Positions 8,706 through 16,497 of a stretch of 64,000 bases of DNA are shown in pieces. Positions within the stretch are counted from its first letter, which is position 1. Every line of letters starts with the position of its first letter. Origin of the DNA: Propionivibrio hellwigii (GTDB lineage Bacteria; Pseudomonadota; Gammaproteobacteria; Burkholderiales; Rhodocyclaceae); contig NZ_JBEUWX010000001.1 in the NCBI RefSeq assembly GCF_041770905.1, positions 62,001-126,000 on the forward strand, given 5' to 3'. A program made the translations under genes and the position numbers. Under the pieces are notes generated by a model. That model saw only the letters and a list, made by a program, of their open reading frames with translations, was not told where the DNA came from and ran no database searches.

Positions 8706-9168
8706 ATTCAGGCCGTAGGGTAAATCGCAGCGCCCGTCTTGGCAATGTGGTTAACCACATTCAGACGGGCAATATAAAAGACTTTGAATTTTTGGCCGGT
8801 TTTCTCATTTATATAAAATGGTGAAATGATGGCATGAGGAGATAAACAGGCTGGCGTGCAGGTCGCCCCGGCCGGTTTATTGAGGAATGTGCCAGGCTGT
8901 TCGGCATGGGAACGCCGCGTTGCGTGGTTCTCCGGCTTCGCCGATGCCCCCGATTGGGCGCCATAATGAGTTTTCTTTTTTCGACGGAATGTTATGCCGA
9001 CACTCAATCGGTCTGACGAAATTCACTTTGTTTTCCGGTCGGATGGCACTATTCTGTTATCTGGGGTTTGTTCGGTTTCCGCAGGATTAAGCGTGTCCGG
9101 GCGAAGCCGTCTGCCGAAACAAACACCTGATATCCATGCAGATACGAAGATACGATGAGGAGTCCGTC
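8706..9168. other. Divergent promoter region between riboswitch and tetronate operon
   Basis: About 460 bases without a convincing gene. It holds the promoter of the minus-strand riboswitch transcript (AT-rich TTTTATATAAA around 8808-8820 on the minus strand), the large palindrome at 8732-8770, and presumably the promoter of the plus-strand ltnD operon. No adjacent regulator gene was found. Confidence 0.4.
8732..8770. promoter_or_regulatory. Nested palindrome, possible operator or hairpin
   Basis: A perfect 18 bp palindrome (AATGTGGTTAACCACATT, 8744-8761) is flanked by outer arms GCCCGTCT (8732-8739) and AGACGGGC (8763-8770). No T-run follows on either strand. It lies just before the riboswitch aptamer on the minus strand, so it could bind a dimeric repressor or form a 5' mRNA hairpin. 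Confidence 0.55.
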
Positions 9169-10065
9169 ATGGCGTATTCAGTAGCGGTCATTGGTTTGGG
9201 TGCGATGGGTATGGGAGCGGCGCAGTCCTGTGTGCGCGCCGGTCTTGATACGTATGGCGTGGATTTGTCTGCGCAGGCGCGCGACATTTTGCAGGCTGCC
9301 GGTGCGAAAGCGGTTGCAGCATCGGCGGATGGTTTTGCCGACAAGCTTGATGCGGTGCTGCTGCTCGTGGTCAATGCCGCGCAGGTGGACGCTGTGCTTT
9401 TCGGCGAAAGCAAGCTCGCTGACAAGCTCAAGCCCGGCACGGCGGTGATGGTTTCTTCAACGATTGCCGCGCAGGATGCCTGCCGTTTTGGCGAGGCGCT
9501 CGCCGCGCGCGGCCTGCTGATGCTGGATGCGCCGGTTTCCGGCGGCGCGGCGAAAGCGGCAGCGGGCGAGATGACGGTGATGGCAGCCGGTGATGACGCT
9601 GCGTTCGCCAAGTTGCAGCCGGTGCTGGATGCGGTCGCCGGCAAGGTGTACCGCTGCGGCAAGGACATCGGTCAGGGCGCGACGGTCAAGATCATTCACC
9701 AGCTGCTCGCTGGCGTGCATATTGCCGCCGGAGCGGAGGCGATGGCGCTGGCCGCCAAGGCCGGGATTCCGCTCGATTTGATGTACGACGTGGTCACGCA
9801 CGCCGCCGGCAATTCGTGGATGTTCGAGAACCGCATGAAGCACGTTGTCGATGGCGACTACACGCCGCTGTCGATGGTCGATATTTTCGTCAAGGATTTG
9901 GGCCTGGTGACGGATACGGGCAAGGCGCTGCGTTTCCCGCTGCCGCTCGCGTCCACGGCGTTCAATATGTTCACCGAGGCGAGCAATGCCGGGCACGGCA
10001 AGGAAGACGACAGCGCGGTAATCAAGATTTTCAGCGGCATCGAGTTGCCGAAAAAAGGGGGCTAA
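9169..10065 (+). CDS. ltnD: L-threonate dehydrogenase (3-hydroxyisobutyrate dehydrogenase family)
   Basis: NAD-dependent oxidation of a four-carbon sugar acid at C2, most likely L-threonate to 2-oxo-tetronate. It is a beta-hydroxyacid dehydrogenase of 298 residues with an N-terminal Rossmann motif (VIGLGAMGMG), the substrate-binding signature 'DAPVSGGAAKAAAGEMTVM' and the catalytic-lysine region 'GATVKIIHQLLAG'. ATG 9169 is preferred over an upstream ATG at 9136 because GAGGAG precedes it at proper spacing and the upstream 11 residues are not family-like. It is first in a tight operon with otnK, otnC, otnI and a permease; that context, known from Ralstonia and Haemophilus, gives the substrate assignment. 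D-erythronate or related acids remain possible. Confidence 0.88.
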   Translation: MAYSVAVIGLGAMGMGAAQSCVRAGLDTYGVDLSAQARDILQAAGAKAVAASADGFADKLDAVLLLVVNAAQVDAVLFGESKLADKLKPGTAVMVSSTIAAQDACRFGEALAARGLLMLDAPVSGGAAKAAAGEMTVMAAGDDAAFAKLQPVLDAVAGKVYRCGKDIGQGATVKIIHQLLAGVHIAAGAEAMALAAKAGIPLDLMYDVVTHAAGNSWMFENRMKHVVDGDYTPLSMVDIFVKDLGLVTDTGKALRFPLPLASTAFNMFTEASNAGHGKEDDSAVIKIFSGIELPKKGG

Positions 10066-10066
10066 G

Positions 10067-11317
10067 ATGTTGCAGTTAGGGGTGATTGCCGACGATTTCA
10101 CCGGCGCGAGCGACATCGCCAGTTTTTTGACGGAAAACGGTCTGCGCACGGTGCAGATGAACGGCATTCCGGCGCGCGCCCTGCCGGACGGCGTTGATGC
10201 GGTGGTGATCAGCCTGAAATCGCGCTCGATTGCCGCGCAAGAGGCGATAGCGCAGTCGCTCTCGGCATTGCAGTGGTTGCAGGCGGCAGGCTGCCAGCAG
10301 TTTTTCTTCAAGTATTGTTCGACGTTTGACAGCACCGCCGCCGGCAATATCGGCCCGGTGACGGATGCGCTGCTCGATGCGCTGGGCGAGGATTTCACGG
10401 TGATTTCCCCCGCGCTGCCGGTCAACGGGCGGACGATTTTTAACGGCTATCTGTTCGTCGGCCAGGTGCTGCTCAATGAATCGGGGATGCAGGATCACCC
10501 GATTACGCCGATGCGCGATGCCAGTCTGCCGCGCCTGATGGACGCGCAGGCGCGCGGCAAGACAGGGCTGGTCGCCTATCCGGACATGGCGCAGGGCGCG
10601 GCGCACGTCAGGGACTGCTTCGCCCGTCTGCGCGCAGACGGCTACCGCTATGCGGTCGCCGACAGTGTCGATAACGCGCAACTGGCGGTGCTGGCCGAGG
10701 CCTGCCGCGATTTGCGCCTGGTTACCGGCGGTTCGGGGCTGGGCGCGTATCTGGCGGCGCTACTTTCCGGCAGCAAAAAGGGCGACAACGCTTTTGTGCC
10801 GAAGAAAGGGGCGACGGTGGTGCTTTCCGGCTCGTGTTCGGTGATGACCAACAAGCAGGTCGCCACCTATAAGGCCGTCGCGCCGCACCGCTTCGTCGAG
10901 GCGCAGGCCTGCATCGAGCGGGGCGCGGACTATGCCGCTGAACTCGCCGCCTGGGTCGTCAGCCATTTGGACGATAAACACGCACCGCTGCTCTACGCCA
11001 CCGTGCCACCGGATGAACTCAAAGCCATTCAGCAACGCTTCGGCATGGAAAAATCCAGCCATGCCATTGAGCAGGTGTTTGCCGCCGTCGCGGAAAAGCT
11101 GCGCGCGCAGGGCGTGGTGAATTTCATCTGCGCGGGCGGGGAAACGTCCAGTATCGTCGTGCAGCGTCTCGGCGTGGACGGCTTCCACATCGGCAAGCAG
11201 ATTGCGCCCGGCGTGCCGTGGCTGCGCGTGCTCAATGGCGAAGTCTATCTCGCGCTGAAATCCGGCAACTTCGGCACTGAGGATTTCTTCGCCTATGCGC
11301 AGGGGATGTTCGCATGA
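10067..11317 (+). CDS. otnK: 3-oxo-tetronate kinase (four-carbon acid sugar kinase)
   Basis: ATP-dependent phosphorylation of 3-oxo-tetronate at O4. The 416-residue protein has the two-domain fold of the former DUF1537 family. The N-terminal domain opens with 'LGVIADDFTGASDIASFL', the conserved substrate-binding motif, and has 'KYCSTFDSTAAGNIGPV'. The C-terminal nucleotide domain carries 'VVLSGSCSVMTNKQ' and 'ICAGGETSSIVVQRLG'. It starts one base after the ltnD stop and overlaps otnC by four bases (ATGA), so the genes are translationally coupled. No anomalies were seen. Confidence 0.93.
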   Translation: MLQLGVIADDFTGASDIASFLTENGLRTVQMNGIPARALPDGVDAVVISLKSRSIAAQEAIAQSLSALQWLQAAGCQQFFFKYCSTFDSTAAGNIGPVTDALLDALGEDFTVISPALPVNGRTIFNGYLFVGQVLLNESGMQDHPITPMRDASLPRLMDAQARGKTGLVAYPDMAQGAAHVRDCFARLRADGYRYAVADSVDNAQLAVLAEACRDLRLVTGGSGLGAYLAALLSGSKKGDNAFVPKKGATVVLSGSCSVMTNKQVATYKAVAPHRFVEAQACIERGADYAAELAAWVVSHLDDKHAPLLYATVPPDELKAIQQRFGMEKSSHAIEQVFAAVAEKLRAQGVVNFICAGGETSSIVVQRLGVDGFHIGKQIAPGVPWLRVLNGEVYLALKSGNFGTEDFFAYAQGMFA

Positions 11318-11946
11318 CCGAACTTGAGCAAAAAAACCAGATGGTGGCGCTGGCCGCGTCGCTGTTTAACCGGGGTTACAGCGTCGGCGGGGCGGGCAAC
11401 CTGTCCTGCCGCCTGGACGGCGGGCGTTTCCTCGTCACCCCCACCGGTTCCTCGCTGGGGCGACTGACGGCGGAACGGCTGTCGGTGCTGGATAGCGACG
11501 GCAATCTGCTCGCCGGCGACAAGCCGAGCAAGGAGTCCGTCTTCCACCTCGCGCTGTACCGCAAGAATCCCGCTTGCAACGCCATCGTCCACCTGCATTC
11601 CACCTACCTCACCGCGCTATCCTGCCTGCAAGGGCTGGATCCTGCGAACGCGCTCAAAGCGTTCACACCGTATTACGTCATGCGCGTCGGCGCACTGCCG
11701 GTCATCCCTTATTACCGCCCCGGCCACCCCGACATTGCGCGTGAACTGGAAGCGCGGGCGCTCACGGGCCGCGCCTTCCTGCTCGCCAATCACGGCGTGG
11801 TGGTCACGGGCAGCGATCTCACCGACGCGGTGGATAACACCGAAGAACTGGAAGAAACCGCCAGGCTGCATTTCATCCTGCGCGGCGAAAACATCCGCTA
11901 TCTGACGGATGACGAAGTTAACGATCTGAAAAACCGGGGGAAATAA
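11314..11946 (+). CDS. otnC: 3-oxo-tetronate 4-phosphate decarboxylase (class II aldolase family)
   Basis: Decarboxylates 3-oxo-tetronate 4-phosphate to dihydroxyacetone phosphate. The 210 residues belong to the class II aldolase/adducin family of metal enzymes: 'GNLSCRL' for phosphate binding, 'VHLHSTYLTALSCL' with the paired metal-binding histidines, and 'LLANHGVVVTG' with the third histidine. Its position between otnK and otnI separates it from fuculose-phosphate aldolases of similar sequence. Confidence 0.9.
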   Translation: MTELEQKNQMVALAASLFNRGYSVGGAGNLSCRLDGGRFLVTPTGSSLGRLTAERLSVLDSDGNLLAGDKPSKESVFHLALYRKNPACNAIVHLHSTYLTALSCLQGLDPANALKAFTPYYVMRVGALPVIPYYRPGHPDIARELEARALTGRAFLLANHGVVVTGSDLTDAVDNTEELEETARLHFILRGENIRYLTDDEVNDLKNRGK

Positions 11947-11948
11947 CC

Positions 11949-12731
11949 ATGCCCAAATTTGCTGCCAACCTGACCATGATGTTTGCCGACCGCCCCTTCC
12001 TCGAACGCTTCAAGGCGGCGGCGGACGCGGGCTTCCGCTACGTCGAATACCTGTGGCCCTACGACTATCCCGCCGCCGAGCTGAAAGCGCTGCTGGACAA
12101 GCACGGCTTGAAGCAGGTGCTCTTCAACAGCGCGGCGGGCGACACCAAAAACGGCGAATGGGGGCTGACCGCCCTGCCGGGGCGCGAAAGCGAGGCACGG
12201 CGCGACATCGACCAGGCGCTGGAATACGCCATCGCCCTGGAATGCCCGACCGTGCATATCATGGCGGGCGTCGTCCCCGCCGGCGCTGACCGCAACGCCT
12301 ATCTCAACACCTACATCGACAACGTGCGCTACGCCAGCGAACGCTTCCGCCCGCACGGCATCCACATCGTGCTGGAAGCTCTCAGCCCGCAGGTCAAACC
12401 GAATTACCTGCTGAAAAGCCAGTACGACACGCTCGCCGCTGTCGAAGCCATCGACCGCGACAACGTGCGGATCCAGTTCGATTACTACCACGCGCAGAAC
12501 GTGGACGGGCAGTTGAGCGCGATGACCAAAGCGATGTTTGCGCGCATCGGCCACATCCAGATTGCCTCCGTCCCCGACCGCCACGAGCCGGACGAAGGCG
12601 AGGTGAACTACCCCTACATCTTCGCCCTGCTCGACGAACTCGGCTACGCGGGCTACATCGGCTGCGAATACAACCCGCGCGGCAAAACCGAAGACGGGTT
12701 GGGCTGGCTTGCGGCCTATCGGGAAAAATGA
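11949..12731 (+). CDS. otnI: 2-oxo-tetronate isomerase (hydroxypyruvate isomerase family)
   Basis: Isomerises 2-oxo-tetronate to 3-oxo-tetronate, linking LtnD to OtnK. The 260-residue TIM barrel of the xylose-isomerase-like superfamily shows 'FAANLTMMFADRPFLERF' at the N-terminus, 'VEYLWPYDYP', the catalytic glutamates in 'IVLEALSP' and 'YIGCEYNPRG', and 'QFDYYHAQ' for metal binding. Two bases separate it from the otnC stop. Hydroxypyruvate isomerase (Hyi) is the alternative name for close homologues; the operon favours OtnI. Confidence 0.9.
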   Translation: MPKFAANLTMMFADRPFLERFKAAADAGFRYVEYLWPYDYPAAELKALLDKHGLKQVLFNSAAGDTKNGEWGLTALPGRESEARRDIDQALEYAIALECPTVHIMAGVVPAGADRNAYLNTYIDNVRYASERFRPHGIHIVLEALSPQVKPNYLLKSQYDTLAAVEAIDRDNVRIQFDYYHAQNVDGQLSAMTKAMFARIGHIQIASVPDRHEPDEGEVNYPYIFALLDELGYAGYIGCEYNPRGKTEDGLGWLAAYREK

Positions 12732-12876
12732 CACCCAGATCGACGATCCACAAGTAATGGGAAACGCCGGTGTGGCTTGCAGCCCGCACTGGCGGCTGGT
12801 CGCTGTGCCGATCGACCTGTTCCGCCGCCAGCCGGCAAACGACTTTCTAACGTACAACCTGACTGAGGAGCCTGAT

Positions 12877-14397
12877 ATGGAAACAGACACCGCAAATACG
12901 CTGTTTGGCTTGCCGATGCCGATCGTCGGTTTGATCATCGCGGTTTTTGTCCTGATCTATCTGGTCTTGCGCACGCGGGTGCACGCGTTCATCGCCATGC
13001 TGATCGCTTCCGCCATCGCCGGTATGCTGGGCGGCCTGAGCGCGACCGATACCGTCAACGCGATTACCAAAGGCTTTGGCAACACGCTGGGCAGCATCGG
13101 GATCGTCATTGGCCTGGGCGTCATGATGGGGCGGATCCTCGAAGTTTCAGGGGCTGCCGAGCAGATGGCCTACAGCTTCATCCGCTTCCTCGGCAAGAAA
13201 AAGGAAGAATGGGCGCTGGCGATCACCGGCTATATCGTCAGTATCCCGATTTTTGTCGATTCGGCCTTTGTGGTGCTCTATCCCGTTGCCAAGGCGCTGT
13301 CGAAAAGCAGCAAACGCTCGCTGCTGACGCTGGGCGTCGCGTTGGCCGGCGGCCTGGTCGTTACCCACCACACCGTGCCGCCGACGCCGGGGCCGCTGGG
13401 TGTCGCCGGGATTTTCGGGGTCGATCTTGGCGCCATGCTGCTTTCCGGCATGATTTTCGCCGTACCTTGCGTCATCGGCATGGTGCTCTATGCGCAATGG
13501 CTGGACAGACGTTACCCGGACTTTAACGCGGAGGCTTTTGGCGAAGCGGCCATGCCAGAGACGTCCGCAAACGACCCGGACCTGCCGCAAGGCAAGCCGC
13601 TGCCCAGCCTGTTTCTGTCCATGCTGCCGATTGTTCTGCCGATTGCGCTGATTTTCATCAAAGCGATTGTCGACATGGGCGCCGGCTATTTTATTGAAGG
13701 CGGCGATGCCCTCAAGCTGTTCAAAACGGGTGCGTGCTACCAGACCATTGCTTTTGTGGGCCATCCGGTCGTTGCGCTTGCCCTGAGCGTGCTGGTTGCC
13801 GTGTATACCCTGATGCCGCGCGCCAACGCTCATGATACGGCCATGCGTCTGGAAGAAGGGGTGACCAGCGCCGGCATCATCCTGCTGGTCACGGGGGCCG
13901 GCGGTGCACTCGGCGCCATTCTGCGCGACAGCGGGGCGGGCAAGCAGCTGGCGGAACAGATCGCCCAGCATCTGCCGTTTTCGCCAATCATGATTCCTTT
14001 CATCGTCGCCACACTGATGCGTTTCATCCAGGGGTCGGGGACGGTGGCGATGATCGCTGGCGCGTCCATCTCGATGCCGATTCTCTCCGAAATCGAGGGA
14101 ATCAACATGCTGATGGCCGCCAATGCCGCGACCATGGGGTCGCTATTCTGCGGGTATTTCAACGACAGCCTGTTTTGGGTGGTGAACCGGATGATGGGCA
14201 TTGCCGAGGTGAAAAAGCAGATGATTGTCTGGTCGGTTCCGACGACTATCGCCTGGGGCATCGGCGGCGCGTGCGTCGCTTTGGCCAACTTCGTTTTCGG
14301 TCAAGGCGGCAAACTGATCGATCCGCTGCTGCCGCTGGTGATTCTGGCCTTGGTCATGGCTTACGTGTTACATATGAACAGGCAGATTGCCGAATGA
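12877..14397 (+). CDS. GntP-family permease for sugar acids
   Basis: Inner-membrane proton symporter of the gluconate/H+ symporter family, here probably importing threonate or erythronate for the preceding enzymes. The ATG at 12877 follows GAGGAG; an earlier in-frame start inside otnI would add a non-hydrophobic tail and is rejected. The 506 residues contain about 12-14 hydrophobic segments and the GntP signatures 'GIVIGLGVMMGRILEVSGAA', 'VTHHTVPPTPGPLGVAG' and 'GSGTVAMIAGASI'. It is last in the operon, 145 bases after otnI, and is followed by a strong hairpin. Confidence 0.9.
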   Translation: METDTANTLFGLPMPIVGLIIAVFVLIYLVLRTRVHAFIAMLIASAIAGMLGGLSATDTVNAITKGFGNTLGSIGIVIGLGVMMGRILEVSGAAEQMAYSFIRFLGKKKEEWALAITGYIVSIPIFVDSAFVVLYPVAKALSKSSKRSLLTLGVALAGGLVVTHHTVPPTPGPLGVAGIFGVDLGAMLLSGMIFAVPCVIGMVLYAQWLDRRYPDFNAEAFGEAAMPETSANDPDLPQGKPLPSLFLSMLPIVLPIALIFIKAIVDMGAGYFIEGGDALKLFKTGACYQTIAFVGHPVVALALSVLVAVYTLMPRANAHDTAMRLEEGVTSAGIILLVTGAGGALGAILRDSGAGKQLAEQIAQHLPFSPIMIPFIVATLMRFIQGSGTVAMIAGASISMPILSEIEGINMLMAANAATMGSLFCGYFNDSLFWVVNRMMGIAEVKKQMIVWSVPTTIAWGIGGACVALANFVFGQGGKLIDPLLPLVILALVMAYVLHMNRQIAE

Positions 14398-14412
14398 ATC
14401 ATGGCGGTCGAT

Positions 14413-14445
14413 GCTGGGAAGCCCGTGTAATACGGGCTTCCCAGC
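14413..14445 (+). terminator. Hairpin at the end of the tetronate operon
   Basis: A perfect 14 bp stem (GCTGGGAAGCCCGT and its complement) encloses a 5 base loop, 15 bases after the permease stop. There is no T-run, so it may act as a 3' stabiliser or weak terminator. Confidence 0.55.
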
Positions 14446-14712
14446 CTTGGTGCGTCAGAAAACACGTTAGAAATTTTTGAAAAACAGGGGCAAAATTGCG
14501 GCAGGAGGGTAGGTGTCCATAAAATCCGCTCCGGCAAAATATCAATGTGTAAAGTATTCGTTGCCTGCAGTGCCGTGTTGCCTCGCCGCTGCGCATTGCC
14601 GGCGCCGGTAGCGCGCAAGCGGGCGTTGTTGCTGGGCGGGCCGATTGACCGGGGCTGACCGGAGCTGTCCGGTTTAGGCCGTGGGCCGCCAATCTTTTTC
14701 AGAGAAAACGAC
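14446..14712 (+). other. Intergenic region before the membrane hydrolase
   Basis: About 270 bases (with the hairpin, 315) without a supported gene. The end is C/G rich with short imperfect repeats (ccggggctgaccggagctgtccggt). A ribosome-binding site is weak (TTTTTCAGAGAAAACGAC before the ATG at 14713). Confidence 0.4.
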
Positions 14713-16497
14713 ATGAAAACTTCCTCTTCCCGCCGTAGTTATTTTCTGGCGGCCTTGTTGGCTTTCCTCGCGCTATGCGTGTCCTGGCTGGGAAATCGCA
14801 TTGAGCGCGATTTCGGCCGGGTGGACGTCAACACCGTGATATTCATGACCGAGGAACTGCAGCCCGTGGTCGCCAAGTTGTATCGCCCGCTGACGGCGAC
14901 GGCCGAACACCCCGCGCCGGGGCTGCTTGCCTTGCATGGTTACCAGAGCGATAAAGAAGCGGCTTCCACCTTTGGCGCGCTGGAGCTGGCGCGGCGCGGC
15001 TATGTAGTGCTGGCGATCGACCAGTTCGGCCACGGTTATTCGACCCAGTCCCCCGCTTCAAACAAGAACATGAGCGGTTCAAACAATGGTTACCAGTACC
15101 TGAAAAGCCTGCCTTTCGTCGATGCAAACCGCCTGGGCATTTTTGGTCACTCCACCGGGGCGCTCAATGCCATCCGTGTCGCCAGAGCCAACCCCGATCA
15201 TCGTGCAGTCAATGGGCAGAGCAGCAACGGCGGGGAGATGAGGGGGTTGAACAACTACCTGCTGACTCAGGGCTTGTATGAAGAAATCGGGGGGTATCGT
15301 GAAAGAACGTTTCCGGTCAAGGATCTTGTCCGCAATGCCACCCGTCTCAAGGCGTTCGATTTGCCGGCGGACGCCACGTTGGAATGGAACCATACCTACG
15401 GAAATTTTACCGACGGCAGCGCTCGGCGCGCCGATTTGGTAAGCGGCACCCATCTGGGCGTCATGATTTCCGCCGAGACCAACCGGAGTGCCATCGACTG
15501 GTTCGGGCAGGCGTTCGATCAAAAAAATAATATCGATGGCTACACTTACTGGCATAAGGAGTTTTGCGGCCTGGCTGCGCTTTTCTTCGCCTTGGCGGCC
15601 ATGCTCTTCCTGGCTAACGGCCTGCTGGCATTGCCTTACTTTGCCGCCGCCTGCCAGCCGGTTGAGCGTGCGTCCTGGCTGCCTCGGCGGACCTGGCTGG
15701 GCTTGGGCATGATCAATATCGCCCTGACCATGCTGCTTTATCCCGTTTTCACCCAATGGGGCGGAGCGAACGAGCCGATCGCCGCCGTGCTGCCGTTCAT
15801 GCCGCTGGAAATGGGCAATGGCATCATCACCTGGCTGCTGGTCAATGCCCTGGTCAGTGTCGTGTTCTTCATTTTATGGCGGCACGGCCAGCCCATTCCG
15901 CTTGATCGTCTTGGCATCACGGCGGCGCCTGCGCAGGGGCGGGGCATCTGTCGCCATGTCGTACTGGCGTTCCTTCTCGCTGGCACGCTCTATGCGTTGA
16001 CATTGTTCATCTATAACCTGTTTGCCCAGGAGCTGCGCTTCCTCTGGCCCTTGCTCAAACCGATGACCAACGCGCGCTGGCGGATTTTTCCTGTTTACTG
16101 GCTGCTCATTTTTATCGCTTTTGCCGCCATCAATGGCCTGATCCTCACCGCGCAGATGAAGCAGCCGGTCGGAAAAAGCTTTGCTGTGACCTGGTTGCGC
16201 TGGAGCCTGGGCAGCATCGCGATCTCGGTTGGCGGCCTGTGCATGCTCTGGTGCCTGCACTTTATTCCGAATTACCTGCAAATCGGCCCCGGTTTCGATG
16301 TGCTGGGATTGCCGAAATTTGGCGGCCGCTGGATGATGATGTTGCCGGTCATCATCAGCCAGTTCTGCGCGATGATCGTCATCAATCACTGGTGCTACCT
16401 GAAAACGGGCTATATCTGGCTGGGCGTGACACTCACTTCGCTGCTGATGGCCTGGATGATGGTTGGCGGCCAGGTGATTGGCCGTTTTACGGCTTAA
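14713..16497 (+). CDS. Alpha/beta hydrolase with C-terminal multi-spanning membrane domain
   Basis: Unassigned serine hydrolase, 594 residues. An N-terminal membrane anchor (residues ~11-27) precedes an alpha/beta hydrolase domain: 'LLALHGYQSDKEA' as the oxyanion-hole His-Gly region, 'AIDQFGHGYS', and the nucleophile elbow GHSTG at 145-149 (Ser147). From about residue 285 onward there are roughly seven to eight hydrophobic helices. The combination suggests an enzyme fixed to the membrane, acting on lipid or exported ester substrates; the true substrate is unknown. The stop codon lies inside the TTAA target site of the following insertion element, so the coding sequence seems complete. The gene stands alone and was followed by clpA (converging) before the insertion. 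Confidence 0.75.
   Translation: MKTSSSRRSYFLAALLAFLALCVSWLGNRIERDFGRVDVNTVIFMTEELQPVVAKLYRPLTATAEHPAPGLLALHGYQSDKEAASTFGALELARRGYVVLAIDQFGHGYSTQSPASNKNMSGSNNGYQYLKSLPFVDANRLGIFGHSTGALNAIRVARANPDHRAVNGQSSNGGEMRGLNNYLLTQGLYEEIGGYRERTFPVKDLVRNATRLKAFDLPADATLEWNHTYGNFTDGSARRADLVSGTHLGVMISAETNRSAIDWFGQAFDQKNNIDGYTYWHKEFCGLAALFFALAAMLFLANGLLALPYFAAACQPVERASWLPRRTWLGLGMINIALTMLLYPVFTQWGGANEPIAAVLPFMPLEMGNGIITWLLVNALVSVVFFILWRHGQPIPLDRLGITAAPAQGRGICRHVVLAFLLAGTLYALTLFIYNLFAQELRFLWPLLKPMTNARWRIFPVYWLLIFIAFAAINGLILTAQMKQPVGKSFAVTWLRWSLGSIAISVGGLCMLWCLHFIPNYLQIGPGFDVLGLPKFGGRWMMMLPVIISQFCAMIVINHWCYLKTGYIWLGVTLTSLLMAWMMVGGQVIGRFTA

Noticed and set aside
8761..8772. Sequence like a neisserial DNA uptake signal (TTCAGACGGGCA)
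   Set aside because: One inexact copy only, inside a palindrome. I noticed no recurring 10-12 base uptake motif elsewhere in the window, as a Neisseria genome would have.
8708..9007. 99-residue open frame upstream of the riboswitch
   Set aside because: No ribosome-binding site or recognisable features; it runs through the palindrome and promoter region.
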